Part shown: in pieces, positions 1-13,920 of the stretch | How the letters are laid out: each line of letters opens with the position of its first letter | Position numbering within the stretch: position 1 is the first letter of the stretch | NCBI GenBank assembly: GCA_948099385.1 | Contig: CANUEZ040000163.1 | Coordinates: forward strand, 10,115,501 to 10,179,500 | DNA: 64,000 nucleotides | Source of the DNA: Fasciola hepatica | Lineage: Eukaryota; Platyhelminthes; Trematoda; Plagiorchiida; Fasciolidae | Direction of reading: 5' to 3' | Notes under the pieces: generated by a model | What the model was told of the DNA's origin: nothing | What the model saw: the letters and a program-made list of their open reading frames with translations, nothing else | The model's database searches: none | Program-made: the position numbers and the translations under genes

Positions 1-2539
1 TGGATAAACGGCAAACCAGACTGGAACCATTCTGATATGGATACAAATGCTGCTGAAAAAACACAACGTAATCTCTGTTCTTGAGAGTTAAAGCTGAAAA
101 ACAATAACAAGTAACTCGTATTGAATCTCAAGTTGATTGTATTTGCATCCCTTCCATGAGAACTGGACGTCCTGGGGATTTTGGTAACTTGTTTAGCCAT
201 CTTGGTTTGAATTTTTTTTCTGTTTTCGAGTGGATTAGTTCCGGGACCAAATGATGACATTTATTGATAGGTATAAGGCAGTTCGACTCTTCCCTGTGGT
301 GTGGCTTTCATACACACGTAACTGCCTGGGGTCAACATCGACGCCTACCTTCAATACATACTTTGATGAGATGATGGCCCCTCCTTTTGTGGCTGCCGTG
401 CCGTAACGGACAACTACTTTGTAATCTTCACATCTGCCCGGATTGCACCGCCAAACAACAAATCTATAGATGCTTCAGCCGTTACCGTTAAAGGCAAGCA
501 AATTAAGGTACTGCGGAAAACCAATCTGGCTGAAACCATCGGACAATGATTTCTTCACTGGAGCACAACAATCACATGGTAGACCCATTCCGCTGAGTCG
601 ACCAACTCAATGGAATTACTCGTAAATACACCGTGTAAAGCTGCCGAGGCTGCGGTACAGTTGGTTAATAGGACAGGACCTGACTGCCTAATTGCTACTA
701 GTTCAGTCTGTGAATTTATTACACGGCGATGTTGTCCGATAGGAATTCACCAAAAGGACTATTAAAGTGACTTTGTTGACTAGTTTTCCCTGCGGGAACT
801 TCAGGAGAACAGGCTGTCATTTCCTGCCTATCTGTGAATTATTCAAAAACCACTATGGAATTTCGACTCGATATCTGTCTGCTTAAGATGGAATACCACG
901 TGAGCCTAATATGTTTGGGAGGACAGCTGCACAGCAATGTAGCCGCTTAAGGCAAGCTCACGTTTTGTAAAACTGTAAATTGCATACGAAGACAGGTACA
1001 GTACGTAAGCAGAAAGGTGTTACTGGATGAATGTAGACAACACATCGCTTTGATAGGCAGTTTAGTCTCATTGGTGGACAGTGCGTTAGCACCGGCCCCT
1101 ACCAAGTCCACGAATTCACGAGTAACAGGAAGGTTGATTGATAGATTGAATCGATAAATAAGAGAAGAATCCTACCAGTTTCATTTAGGCTTCATAATAT
1201 GGTTTCCGACACAAGCCAGACTACTGAGCTCTGTACAACGAGAGGGTGTATGGGCTGAAAACCTATATATAATTTGATTTACCAAATGAAAGGAAATAGT
1301 TCACAGGCTGAGCTGAGTTTTCACCGTAGTTGGTGGGGTTGGAACAAAACAACAATAATTATGGTAGATGCGGAATTTAATCGCATTGGCACATGAACGT
1401 CACCGTACGTTGTGTCAAAACTATGATAATGGCACTTGAGAGAAGAAATCTTGGTTGCATCATATGTATGTAAGCAAAAATCCTATACTCAAGGTGAAAT
1501 AAATTCTGGTTGTTTTGTTGGTACTTAAATAATTAGTCCGTCCTTGATGGTGCATCAGAAACGTTAAATACACTGTGCAGTCAGCACACATGTGCGATGT
1601 GATTGAACTTGAGAGTATTTCTGAGTTATAATTCACGAGATGGACAAGAGGAATGATTGCATTTATGAGGGGCGCTATCAAAGTGATTTTTTGTCCAGTT
1701 ATTCGCATACATGGTCGACAGTGTATCCACGTGAAACTGAGAGTCAAAAATCCTCCGACTGTCTGCAGCTTCCGTCATTCAAATAGGCCAGTTTATCTCA
1801 AGTAAATGTGTCCGCATCCGTTGTCAACGGTGCTCCCTGTGAAACGGTCGTCCACAACCTCATTTTCGCTTCGATGGTATTATCACAAGTACGTTTCAAC
1901 TATAAACATGGAAGACATAGATTATCGTGATCCATTACCCTCGGTGGTATACCTGCGACATTCACCATACATCCGTTCTCGATATGTACGTGCGTTAAAG
2001 GCATTCAGTTTCTGAATTGCAAGATCTTACATGGTGATCAGCTTAGCGGCTAAAGGGAGTTCACCCGTTTCATTCCATCAGAAGATGTTCTTTTCCTGTG
2101 TCCAAATAATACGAGTGTACAAGTCTTCAGTAACGTTTCGTAATATTTCTATGAAGTATCGTGACAAGTCTTTCACTTTGCTTGATCAAACTATCAGAAG
2201 GACTCAATGGTTTTGGCATATTACAAATGTTTGAAGTGACCTCGAGAACACTGTGATATAACACAACCTGAATTGGCTAAATCCCCTGCAGAACTGCCGA
2301 GGGGTGATAACCATACACTAGAGTGGAACGTACTCGAAATCACATAATGTACGAATATGTAGCGCACAACAGGTAACGCAATACTTTCATGGAGAAAGAT
2401 TCACTCCCGTATTTTGAATCAGCTGCACGCTAAAATGAGGTGGAAATGTTCATAATAAATTGGTGATACTCACCGAATTATTTTAGATCTTTTCAAAGCT
2501 TAACGCTGTGGGTCACAGCCAGACTCATTGTAGCAGTTA
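1..2539. other. Anonymous non-coding DNA
   Basis: No gene is recognised. Frames are short and interrupted. A frame around 255-300 (+) reads TFIDRYKAVRLF, faintly like the start of a Ty3/gypsy integrase core, but the following residues do not support it and stops interrupt it. Nothing else with structure was seen. Confidence 0.5.
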
Positions 2540-3277
2540 GTGAATCCCCTCGCAAAAACGGCTACTGGTCAATGTCAAGTCTCAGACCGGACAAGTCGTC
2601 AGGAACCAGAACAAGGACTTTTGGTTTTTCACCACGTAAAATGGCGTTCCCGACTTTCGATTGTAAATGAATGGCACTGGGAAAAAGGCCAACAAAGATT
2701 TGAAAATCAGCTCGAAACTGATTATCAAACTGCGGCTTTTGAAAAACTTGGTGGGAGTTCTATGAGTAACAGTATGTTCAGAAATAAAGCATGGTCTAAT
2801 GAGTTTTATCAGCGAGATAAAGGTCGAGAAATAAATGATGGTTAACCGAATGAATTGTAGTCATTCGCGCGTAGGACCATATGACAGGGATGTGTTGATT
2901 TGTCCAGTGCTTTCGGAGAAATGGAATCACTTATCGACGATTTAATTAATAAACCGACTACTGAGATAAATTGTAGTACGCAGATTAAAACTGAAACACT
3001 GGAATTTTCGGGATTTACAGGTGTTAGTCGCACTCGACCAGCACTGTCTTCTTTACTCTTTTTTGAACCCCAATCTATTCGGCGTTTCATGCATTTCCTA
3101 CTCAAATGTTGGTGGAGTGAGGGAAGACCGCATTTTGTGCGCTTCTGGTTGCAATATCAAGGAATGGTTCTGCTCGATGCTGCTTTTTCGCTGGAATACC
3201 TTGAAGGCCGTTTTCTGGACAATATTGTACTTGCATGGCACACCCTGGTAAATTTCCACTTAGCTGCTCAAAAGTAA
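2540..3277 (+). other. Candidate coding exons, unidentified
   Basis: Two plus-strand frames follow each other: 2540-2845 (101 codons) and 2900-3277 (125 codons). Their composition is hydrophilic and protein-like, unlike the aromatic, Cys-rich shadow frames nearby. The first contains NQLETDYQTAAFEKLGGSS. The second contains AFGEMESLIDDLINKPTTEI. In front of the second, TGATTTGTCCAG at about 2896-2907 could be a 3' splice site, and ACAG followed by GTGTTAG near 3020 could be a donor, which would bound a ~110-base exon. No domain or family is recognised. It could be two exons of a real gene, a decayed mobile-element frame, or chance; transcript evidence is lacking. Confidence 0.28.
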
Positions 3278-6200
3278 AGGGAAACCAGCAAACACCAGCT
3301 AATACACCATCATAGCCATAATTCACTTAGCGAATACAATGCAGGACAATCACTCTGGGTTGGTCCAAAAAGGATCGAGCAGGCTTCTAGTTTAGATCGA
3401 CATAATTTCCTGTCGACGTACCTTAAGGAACTTAGTCCAGTTGTATAAAATCTCCTGATAATTTAGGCCACGATTAGGATCCATGGCTTACAGCCAAACA
3501 GAGAGCGTTCCATCCAACCAGTCGGTCGGAACACTGGAGCTCTAAGATGGAACCCCATCTCGCTGAAACCACATGGCTTCTTCTTCATTTATCTCTGTGT
3601 GACTCTCGTGAATGGGGAATGTCGCTCTGAACTTTCAGCTTGACATGCGATGTGTGGTGATCTATGTTATCCAGTGAATTATTTTTGCTCTAACTGCTTC
3701 CTCGTTGGTGGCCGTTGCACTTGTGGGATTTAAGTAAACTCGTCAAAACGTCGTCACTCAAGAAGACCAAAAGATGATTTGTATCTCTCGTAAAATATGT
3801 TTCCTTGTTGATATGATGGAAAATGTCGAGCTTTCCGTACTTGCTTTTAGGGCTACGTCCATGCGTTCAGTAGTGTCACAAGCCATCTACCGACGCTCTA
3901 TTGTCTGATCCCTCCACCAATCGAGAATAGCTAGTACTTTCTCAAAATCACAATGATAATTATTATCTACGCTACCATTTTGTTTGTCCTAAACGTGTGC
4001 ATCCTGTGCGCCCGGTCCCTGAGACTGGTTGCTTATACATTATATCAATGATAGTGATTTCAAGCTCAGCTTCGAACCCTAGTAGAGGTTTGAAAGATGT
4101 TCATTGCAAAAGATTTTTAAAAAAGCCTCAACTTCTGTGTTTTGCGTCCACAACGTGTGGAATCAACTGATATGACATTATTTACTGATGCAAATACTAA
4201 TAATTTCTGGTTGCATATTTCTACAAGTTACGTTCTCCCGCATATACTGGTTGTATGGCTTAATTCTGCTTTGTTCTCAACGTCTACTTCGAAAACTCCT
4301 CAAGAGTAGTAAATATCTATGTTTTGCCGAGTAAAAATGACTCTTCTTATGTCGTTCGACATTGCGTTCTACGGAAAAATAAATCATTCTTTTATTGCTG
4401 CAATATAATAGGTAACTCTCAGTCGCCTTCCACCATTACTCAAAGAAAAAGCGTTCGCCTGACTGTAAAAATAACTCACCAAAACGTAAAATCATTGTTC
4501 GAATCCACCCACTTATTGCTTTATGGAACTGGACCACACAGTCATACATTTGATTAGACAATTTACCAAATGGCCTGTATAGTGATAAATAGGCTATTCT
4601 ACGATCTACTCAAATGGTTGTTTCACACTAGACCTTGCCGCCATAGTCTGATATATTTCCAATGAAGCAAATGGCGATCATGTTAAGCAAAACAAACGTA
4701 TTTCTGGATGTAGTCCATCGATAACGTGTGACCTTTTAAAATGCCGTAGTATCTCGAATATATTATGGGTTAATGACAACTGCAAACCAACCACGTAATT
4801 ACATTTTTATTTTAGCAAATCAGAAAGTAATCAATAGTTCATTTATGCAAGTTGCATTCTAAAGCACCAACCGCTTGTGTTTTTCAGCCCCGATTTGATC
4901 ACTGCATCAAACTCGACAATGTTTTGATAATGGCTATTACATATTCTTTTATTGTTTTGCAAACATTTTCCTGCATTTGTCTTTCCTTCGTTTTACTGGT
5001 TTGCAGCTATGTGGTTTATTGAACTGTTTTGCTATTTGTTTAATATTTTATCATCATCGACGTTTGTTTATGTCTGCATATGGTGCATCCGCGTGATAGA
5101 TCGGAAGAAATGCCTAACTCGTTTACCAGGAGCATATTTCTGTATGATTTGCATCCAGTGAAATTGAAACCGTTTTCTTACTTACATTCAGTGTATCAAC
5201 ATCGATCGTGTTTCTCACGTTAATCTGTTATCAACACGCGAGTTAAGTAATACCGAGGTAAAATAGCCTGAAGCAATTTTAAATTAGTTAAGTCGACCTC
5301 AATCCGGTGGAAGTGTTCCAAACACTCAATGGCTGACTTCCAAAGATATTTATTTCAATAATGTCGAATATGCAAGTGAGTGACAAAGGATTCGTTCCAC
5401 CTCTAATTTGGTACATAAGGAGAGCGGTTCGAAGAACAGATATTGTAAATTCGCCAAACACTTTGGTATTTAAAGAAGAAATCATCAGGGTGTTGGTTCT
5501 TAGTATTTTTACTCGTTACCATGCTCATCGTCTAGCTTGTGAACTGAAATGTTTAATCTGCAGTAATTTAGCGTTATCCCCTGAGATTAGTAAACATACG
5601 TATCTTAAGATACGCGTTACACTCCATCCGATTTGTCCTTTATTCAATGAGATATATGCAACTTTGGACCTGTCTTCCCAAAATTGCTGTTATTTCCCAG
5701 AATCATGAAGCATAAGAGGATTCCACTGTTTGATTGGTGTGATAAAATTATCACATACTGAAGCTACCCAGATAATTGTCATAGGGAAACTCCTGCATTT
5801 TATAAAAACAGATCATGGGTGTTTTATTTAAATAAAACAATATACGAGTCCTCCAGTGCCCCATCGGTTTTTTTTCTAGTAGGAACATAATTTATGTGAT
5901 AACAATACTGTTTTTGAATATTCCCATGTCATTATTGGTTTGTGTTAGCAGGATTCATTCTAACGCCTTGCATATTATCTCTCACCAGCCAATACTGGTA
6001 TTCAAATCATCATTTGAAACCACGGAACTACTGATTCATAACTGATCGAAATTATCGTCAGTACATTTGCACCTAACATGAACGCCTATGAGGAGAAAAT
6101 ACAACGACCAGACTAGCCGCGCTTGCTCTCAACAGGATGTGTGCCATTTGTTATGGTGAGTTTTTCTATTTATTACGTTTCAGTATGTAGTGATGGTACC

Positions 6201-6364
6201 ATATTTCAGGAAGGGGGTCTCGGTTATTCAAAGGCTACTGTCTGTGTTGAAAATGACCACAAAAATCCACAAGTAGTTATACACAGGATGAATTTGTTCT
6301 ACTCACTTGGTAACAATTGTTCATTATTCACAAGAGTGGACAGCTGTGCGTGCAATGAGCTAAT
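3278..6364. other. Anonymous DNA with one unrecognised 115-codon frame
   Basis: No gene recognised. The longest frame is 5361-5708 (+), 115 codons, with no family resemblance. Its first codons (ATG at 5361) run directly into CAAGTGAGT, which matches a 5' splice donor, so a short first exon is conceivable but unsupported. The remainder is AT-rich and holds no repeat visible by eye. Confidence 0.4.
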
Positions 6365-6432
6365 ACTATGCCGGGTAATCTAGCGGTTACGTTTATTACC
6401 ACACACCCCTACACCACGTGATTGAATCCCCA
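6365..6432 (+). repeat. tRNA-like segment, possible SINE head
   Basis: TAATCTAGCGGTTACG near 6375-6390 resembles an RNA polymerase III A box, and GTGATTGAATCCCC near 6419-6432 resembles a B box about 40 bases downstream. This is the layout of the tRNA-derived head of a SINE. It does not fold into a convincing intact tRNA and no second copy was found in the window, so it is only a weak candidate. Confidence 0.3.
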
Positions 6433-6777
6433 CAGATACTTGTTGGATACGCGCTGATATTGATTCCTACCGGGGATGAAACCACCGCTGATTATTACAA
6501 ACGTTGTGAACTTTGATACTTCTCTTGGCACGTCAGACTTCAACCTTTGCTAGGGTTGGTTAGCTGCCTGTGGGAGAAATTCAAAAGCCAAACTTGTGAA
6601 ATAAGCTGAGGTTTTGTTCCCTCTCGAATAACTTTAGTCTTTATCTAATATTTGTTTGACCTTTGAAATTATTACAGTTTACGGAATGCCTGATTGACTA
6701 CTGCTTAGATTTTGATCGATTCCTTTATTAGGAAAATCAGGTGACCAATGATGGGCGGAAAATTCTGCTCGTTGTGC
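6433..6777. other. Anonymous DNA
   Basis: No gene or repeat recognised. It could be the body of the SINE candidate immediately upstream, but no tail or target-site duplication was identified. Confidence 0.4.
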
Positions 6778-6806
6778 ACTGCCTCGACATAACATGTCGA
6801 GGCAGT
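6778..6806. repeat. Perfect 13-bp hairpin with 3-base loop
   Basis: ACTGCCTCGACAT (6778-6790) is followed by AAC and then by its exact reverse complement ATGTCGAGGCAGT (6794-6806). The stem is uninterrupted and does not extend further on either side. A 13-bp perfect stem with a 3-base loop is not expected by chance in 64 kb. It is too short for an animal microRNA precursor. Function unknown. Confidence 0.9.
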
Positions 6807-9800
6807 ATTTTACGTCATTACTCCAAAGTAGTCGTTCATCACAGTGACCAAATGTAGGCTATTAACAGAATACTGCCGTGACAAAAGATCACTTAGGTTT
6901 TTATTTTCATACTTTCGTAAAAATAAGACAAATTATGAATTTGTTGTTGAATTTGTTGATAAGGGTCTAGACAACTTTGGCCACGATGTGTTTTGAAGCA
7001 CGCTCTCGTGATCGTTGACATACATCAGCTAAGCCAAGCAGTTTGTCCATTTTCAAGCGGATATCGATGGCAGTAAAGCAAGTGGTCCTAAAGAGGATTG
7101 ATGGATTGGTTATGAAATGATGATGAGAAGCTACTCGTGAAACATATAATTCAAGGAAAAGCACGACTTGACTGAACAATGAGAACATTAACAATCTCAA
7201 GTAGGTGGATAACGAAACTCAAAGAGATCACATTAGTTTGGGAACAAAAATATGTATGGAATGCCGAAATAACCAAACAGTTGTTATTATATGTTGGAAC
7301 TCCTTACTTATGTTGAAACACGAACAAAGGACTGTACTTCGCCATGTGTCACATTTGGTAAGTGACATCATCCAGCGGTCCTCGTTTTCTGAACGGTTCA
7401 ATCAAAAAACGTCTTACTTTCATGATGTTGAAAGTGTGAGAGTAATCCGCGAATAATTATTCCTGAACTTTCCTACATCCTATTTCGACTAAATCACTCA
7501 TGAAAATAGGTGAACGAAGTATGCAACTCAGTAATGTTTGGAAACAATGAAATGAATTGTTGTGGTGGTTAAATGTGGGGGCTTTGAAATTACCAATTGC
7601 CTGTTGTGGAAGTAATTCAATTAGAAAAAATGTACCGAGTTCATATAACCCGCCATTTGGCAGCGATGTAAAACTCAGTGTTCATGTATCGTGTAATAAA
7701 TGAGTGAGTATTCAAAATAAGGACAACCATACAACACAAAAACATGGTGCTTTTAAATAAATTTCAATTTCTGATTGATTGGAAATAGTCCAGAGACCAC
7801 TGGGACTATCCATAAATGAAAAATCCGTAACCTTTTTGATGTCTTAACATGCAAAAGTCCATCTCTTTGTCAGAAGCACCATACGTTTCCTATTTACATT
7901 GTGTTCACAGCAATTAAACGAAGCCGGATCCTTGAAAAAAGAGCCCTCTATAAAAAGCTGCAAGTTCCATTGGACTTTTTGGTATGAAAATTGAGTTGTT
8001 TAGTGAGTTGCCGGAATTATCTGATTGCCTTTGTTGTATTTCCAGAACTGAAGGTCTATCCATTGGATTGTCTGGTTTCAGTTCGTTTTCAGCCCACTCT
8101 ACGTGCACAGCGGTATTCGGTGGTTGGCGGCTCCTAAGTAAGGTTTCACGAATTTGTGAACATGACAAAACAGTTCAAGCAAATGATTAGTTTGAGACTA
8201 GGTGGAAAGACGTTCTTTTAATCAGTCCGAGTCACGCAAAGTTGCAGAAGAAGCAATTGCCTAAAAAGGAAACATACAGAAGCAGAAATAATTACAATCT
8301 CTGAGCAAATGGAAGATAGAGATAAACAAATGCTGGTCATTCTGTGATCAACTTTTGACAGTAAGGGATCACTCAGTTCCTTAAACAGCAAGTGAAATTC
8401 CAAATCAGTGCAATTAGCACTTTTGGTATCATGCTCTGAGTATTTATCCATGTACAGCTCATACTCAAGAAGAACTGCTCAAAACTTCGTGCGAGATTGC
8501 TAAAGGATGCACATCCATCGGACTGTCGGTTTTCTCTTTGATGCGGTGGACAACGATTCTTTTTATCTTCTGGATATTTCATGTGGCAGTCGTGGTACCA
8601 ATTCTTTACCTGTAAATGCCAAATTGCATGGTACAATAGGACATGGATTAAAACTTAGCCTTTATTGTATAATGAAAGTTTTGGTTTCAAAAACCAATCC
8701 CCACATTTTCGGAGTTTAGTCACTGAGGTGGCATTTTTCCATAGTTGTGCTGTTGTTTACCGGCCTTATAGCGAGGTTGTCGCAATATACGTCAGCAGAG
8801 ATTTAGTATGCTTTCACTAATTCAGGCTTCCTAATAGGCTTCGAAAGTTTAGGTGACCGTAACGGCTTATGATAAACTGGTTCACCACGAAAACCAAAAT
8901 AGGACAAAGTGCGGGAACCAAGACAACCAAGACAACAGCTATATTAGGCTCATAATGAAACCAATGTTTTGCCGAAGGTTGCTTCATGTAACGGCTGTGC
9001 ATGGGTTCTTTCCAGTAATTCATATGAATCGTTTAAAGTGGTGTTCAAAAAGCGATGCTGAAAAGGTCATCATGATAGGCTTTCAATCCTTATGTCTGAC
9101 TTTGCTTCAGCCGCCGGTCAATAAACAATCGGTGGCCTTTAACTGGCCGCGACGACCTTTCTGAGATACTGTACCATTATTACATAATAAAATACAATCA
9201 ATGAAATGATGAAAGATAAAAATATGAAATTATGTATTTCTTTGGATCTTCAGCTGAAAGGTAAATCGTTTGAGAGGCTGACTGGCATAATCCATTGAAA
9301 TAATTGTCCCCACATCCTGGAAGAGGTGCAAGGAAAGTTACCACTAGCATAGTTACTAATGACTTCTAAGAATTATATTCTATGCTGGTTTCCATCCTTT
9401 TGGTTTTGCTGGTAATGTCATTCATTTTGACCAGACGTTTCGCCTCAAAAACGGAGCTGAATACGGAAACGGGCAGAATTAATGAAGATGCACACCGTTT
9501 CCTTAGCGATCAAGTTCGCTGATCAATCGGAGGGGAGCAATACCTCCAGTGACTTTGTAATTCGACCCTTCCAATGTGCGTGCAAATAGTATCTGTTGCT
9601 GGAACTTGCAGTAATAGTGATGAAGTTTGTCTTGATCCTGATAAATCTGATGAACAGGCGTGTCTTCACTCGTGTTTCATGAAGTGCCTGCAAATTAAAA
9701 ACCAAAAAGAGGCAGCATGTCTGGTCCTGTATGAGAGGACCCAAACCCGGTTGGTCGTTTTCTCTGTTCAGTCATTGATGTTTCAGCAGTTCTTTAGAAA

Positions 9801-11399
9801 AGACAAAATTCAGACTAAAAAAATATTGCTCTCATTTTGTTGGAACGAGAAGTGCGCGGTAAAGATATGTTTGTTTTTCGTCCTTCATATATGTTTACCG
9901 CGAGATGATCAGTTCTCAAGTAAGTGCCTGTGTTGCTGTGCCCTGTGCTCGACCACTGCCTGAAGAAACGCTCCATGGACCCGCATCACGCTAAACATTC
10001 ACGCGTTACCATAGCTCAGAAATCCCGTCGCTAAATACAACTTGTTTCACATGGTATGACACAAGTTCCTTGGCGCGGAATCATCAAACCAGTACTAACT
10101 GGAGTTCGCCCACAGAGGGAACAAACAGCACATATCGGACAGCGTCAAAAACTAAGAAATTTATACCTTTAACAAAAAGGTCCCGGGTGAAAACACAAGA
10201 TTAAAAAAAAAAACCAAAACTAGATCCACTACCAAGTTCCCAAAAGTCGTGTTGCACACACTAGGAAACACAATAAAAGAAGGGCAGGACACGAGCATCA
10301 ACTAACCTAAAAGTGAACTGGATTAGTCATTTTAAGGACGTTAATTGGCCGGAGTCATCCACATTTTGTTGAAACAAAGTACTCCATTAGTTACATTACG
10401 TTCATTTAAAATGTTTTGTTTGTTTAGCTGCGAAAATATGCAGAAGTGTAAACGTCTGTAGTCCATTAGGACATCAAAAGCATTTAGCCTCGAAAAAATG
10501 AAGAAGGTCATCTACCACATATAATGTATGATCACTGTTCCATCGAGGAATCTACTTGAGCAATTGACTGGCACTCAGAAGCAGATCGAATATAGAAAAT
10601 GATTCCTGAGATAACGTGATAGATCGCATTTGGTCAACACAATGGAAAAAGTCGTCAACCCCACCAGGGAACGGAAACTTCAATTTAATTCGAAGCTTGA
10701 AATATTGATTTTGTTCGGGTATGTATGGCTCATTTAGTTTTCCTTACGTTGTGCAGAGGTTTGCTAAATGTGAGAAATTACATTCGATCCGTACCGATTA
10801 GATACTCAAACTTCGTTAGGACAAACCACTTAGGCTGATTCCAACAATTTTTCAGCTTCGCATCCCTAGACACATGTACAAACTATCAGAGTAAGTTACC
10901 ACCTAGTTTGATTATTTCCGGAACTTACAAAACTCCGTGGGCGTGTTCATTCGGGTATCACTCTGAAGACGCATGTTTGAATGGTAAACCCAAACAATTC
11001 AAGAAAAAGAGAGGTCAGGTCACTGGTTTGTAATAAAAGCCGGTGAGCGGTCACAATGGGTACCATGTCAGTGTGTTCTAACCACAAGACAACGGTGAAC
11101 AACGAAAGCTGAACCATGATACGTTTTCTCTGGTTTCTCAACCGGGAGTCGGTACACATAGCTTCTGATTCCGTCAATATCGTACATGCACTATTAACAC
11201 TCATTCAGCCTTGAGAATCCTCTAAAACCGCTTGATTTATCATAACAAGAAATGTCAACTTGTTCATGGGACGAATGCAAGAAGCTAGTTAGCCCACCAT
11301 TTATATTGGCTAACCGTGGTCGTTTCCCAAACGAAATATTTAAATTTAAATATAAGTATTTTGAGATCATGTGTTCAGGAGCAGTGCAAGCAGAAATCA
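6807..11399. other. Anonymous DNA with unrecognised short frames
   Basis: No gene is recognised. The longest open frame is 9574-9963 (+), 129 codons, rich in Cys, Phe and Leu with no known motif; the opposite strand is also partly open, which makes it more likely a chance frame or a decayed element. No tandem or inverted repeats longer than a few bases were noticed. Confidence 0.4.
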
Positions 11400-11564
11400 C
11401 ATATGTTTTCACTCACTGAACGTCAAGATGTGCCCGAACCGATTACATTCACGCATTGGTCCGTAAACAACAAATTGCGTGAAATCCGTATCGATGATCC
11501 AGACATTCATTTGGCACAATTAGAGAGCGTCAGACATGCGGTGATGAAATCAATACTGGCCTGA
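11400..11564 (+). other. Candidate coding fragment, unidentified
   Basis: The plus frame ending in a stop at 11,562-11,564 contains DVPEPITFTHWSVNNKLREI followed by DDPDIHLAQLESVRHAVMKS. The composition is that of an ordinary soluble protein rather than of a chance frame. No domain is recognised. It could be a terminal exon or a fragment of a mobile-element protein. No clear splice acceptor was fixed. Confidence 0.25.
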
Positions 11565-13609
11565 TCGGTGGAAAAACTATTCGAACTGTTGTTGTCACAG
11601 GATAATCGGGGCTTTCAATATAGCTGCATAATAGTGGCCAGTGCAATGAAAGGGAACTAGAGAGCTGTTGACATAATATAAGTAGTACAGAATATGTTAG
11701 TTGCGTACGTAATTTTTAGCCCATTTGAGCATTCCACATCTATGGGAAAACAACCAGCGTTTTTTCGTTGGCTGGTTTATACCGTCCCTTTTCACGCTCT
11801 GCACGCGACAAGGCAAGCAGCCGTTACTGAACATCCAATGAAACCTTGGAAGGAATACACTCAAATGAACTGATATCACATGAGCGCAACATATAATACC
11901 CACTTCAGCCAGCAGCCAAATGCGGAACCACATTGATGAGCACGTGGCAAGAATGTTCACTGGTTTAAACATATCACTGACGTGCCGTCACACTCATGAT
12001 GTTTACATGTGACATATTTTCATCAGGAAATGAGTTATCAACGAAGTTATCTTGTACTTTAGGAACAGAAAATTATACGTGCTTATTTGTCCTATGCTTG
12101 CAGATGCATTCTGAGAAGGAATTCATTTGGGACTGACTGAACAATGAATGTGATGGAAAGTAGAATGACTCAGTCCAGTTACCTGAATTAGTAACGTTTC
12201 AGTCGGCATTACATCTTTCACTGTATAGCTAAAATATTTGTAGCAATTTTGAAAAAACTTTTTCAAAGCGCTTTTGTATGTTAAACATTCGATACGCCTA
12301 TGAGAATTTTGATGAAAAGGAGGTCTCAAATCTGAGTGAATCAACATGCAACGAACATATCAACACATGACAACTTCACTTTAGCATTTGAATTTTCCAC
12401 GGATTTGCATACGTGAATAAAAAGACTGGACAGTCGACTATGACCATAATTCCTTTTATAAAGCTTCCATTTCGCGAACTACCGATAGAGATCCGTGGAG
12501 CATGGGACAATACATAAATTGCGTATGCAATACAAAGTGGTAAAGAATACAAAACATTGACAGCGATATGATGAGCTCCAGCTGGAATGGGCAAAATCAA
12601 TTTATGTGTTTAACTGGCTTCTTGTTTCTTCTGGGGACTATAACTTTTAGTGGCAGAAGAATCTGCAGCACTGGTCAGTCCACAGCATATTCATACATAA
12701 GAAATATACTGCCGCACGTTTCCGTGGGCTTATTCCTATGTCCTAATAGAACATAGAACTGTTTGACCTGCAGTACTGTAAAGTCATGATAGGCAATACA
12801 GAATCAACTCCAAAGTGTTTTACTTTTATTTGGTTGCATTCGAGCATTTCAGTACGGTCCCGGATAACATGAATAATTTCTTGGATATATTGACCGCTCA
12901 GGGCCATACTTGCCTAGTACTGATTCTGTTGTGAACCATTCCAAGTTGTCGAACAATCACACTCGGCAGAAGCTCGTTCTGTTCCACCCCACCTGAGACC
13001 ATTTTACATCATGGTTCTGAGTTTGGCATGTTGCGTACGTTATTGCGCACTGCGTTCAAATTTCCGTTTATTTCCCACTAAAGTAACTAAACCGTTTTTT
13101 TCACTTTCGATAAGACAACACTGATCAACTTTGTGCCTCATGTGGAAGATTTGTTATAACTTGTGGATTCCAATCATATAAAAAATATTTGTAATTTGTT
13201 TTTGAGTAGGACTTGATTACATAATTATATTAGTTCGCAATCCTCCAGTTTAACTGATTGTTTGGCGGAGAACACTCTGTTACATCAGAAGGTGTAGAGC
13301 AACTAGTTACTTGGAGACCTTCCTCATTCATCCAGTACGTGCAACCAGGAGGCAAACATGAAAAACAGACTGCGGTATTTTTCCCATGGGTGACAATGGT
13401 AAACAGATCGATGTCACCTACTCTTTCCAATTTCAAACTTGGGGTCACTTTTGTATAATTTATTAGAACAGACAAAATACATAAGTCGTGAAATACAAGC
13501 ATTTCGTTTATTATTGTCAACCGCGGACATAACACAAGTCAGTATATGTACACGGGACACTGAGGGGGTGAAAGCCCCAGCATAGTAGGCTCGATCGAAA
13601 GTTCTCACA
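11565..13609. other. Anonymous DNA
   Basis: No gene recognised. The minus-strand stretch close to 13,600 lies just downstream of the Penelope-like element and may include its 3' end, but no terminal repeat or hammerhead core was found there. Confidence 0.4.
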
Positions 13610-13920
13610 GCACGTACTTTGGACAGAATGAAGTCTCTCGTGTTAACGCCAAGGCAAAGAGTGCTGGCTGACGCATCACGGTTAGAATCGCATCGCTGAA
13701 CGCTAATAGTTTCAGAGTTGGATTGCGCAACAACGTTTTGAAACACTGGGTGTCTTGCAATCTACGAAGATGGTGGGTTCATTTCCTTGTGCAGTGCCCC
13801 ACTGGGCTGGACCATCACGTTTGACAGACAATTTGGTATGTGTTGTGACACTCGTAGAGTCAAGCAGCGATCCGTTCAGCCAACGTTTACGTCGCCGCAA
13901 CTGCATGTGAACCGGCAGAC
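13610..13920 (-). pseudogene. PLE GIY-YIG-like endonuclease remnant
   Basis: The frame ending at 13,876 reads VCRFTCSCGDVNVG, like the Cys-containing strand preceding the YIG core (usual form CSCGxxYIG). A different frame further along reads LRVSQHIPN, matching the R-x-x-EH helix region of PLE endonucleases, and another resembles the terminal block after that helix. The stretch crosses at least two frameshifts and one stop. The 'YIG' tyrosine is replaced (NVG). The assignment depends on its position after the RT. Confidence 0.6.

Noticed and set aside
240..760. Possible Ty3/gypsy integrase core
   Set aside because: Only IDRY-type residues fit. The D,D-35-E spacing and HHCC finger are not seen, and stops interrupt the frame.
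9523..9963. 129-codon plus frame as a secreted Cys-rich protein
   Set aside because: No signal peptide or conserved Cys spacing; both strands are open, so it may be a chance frame.
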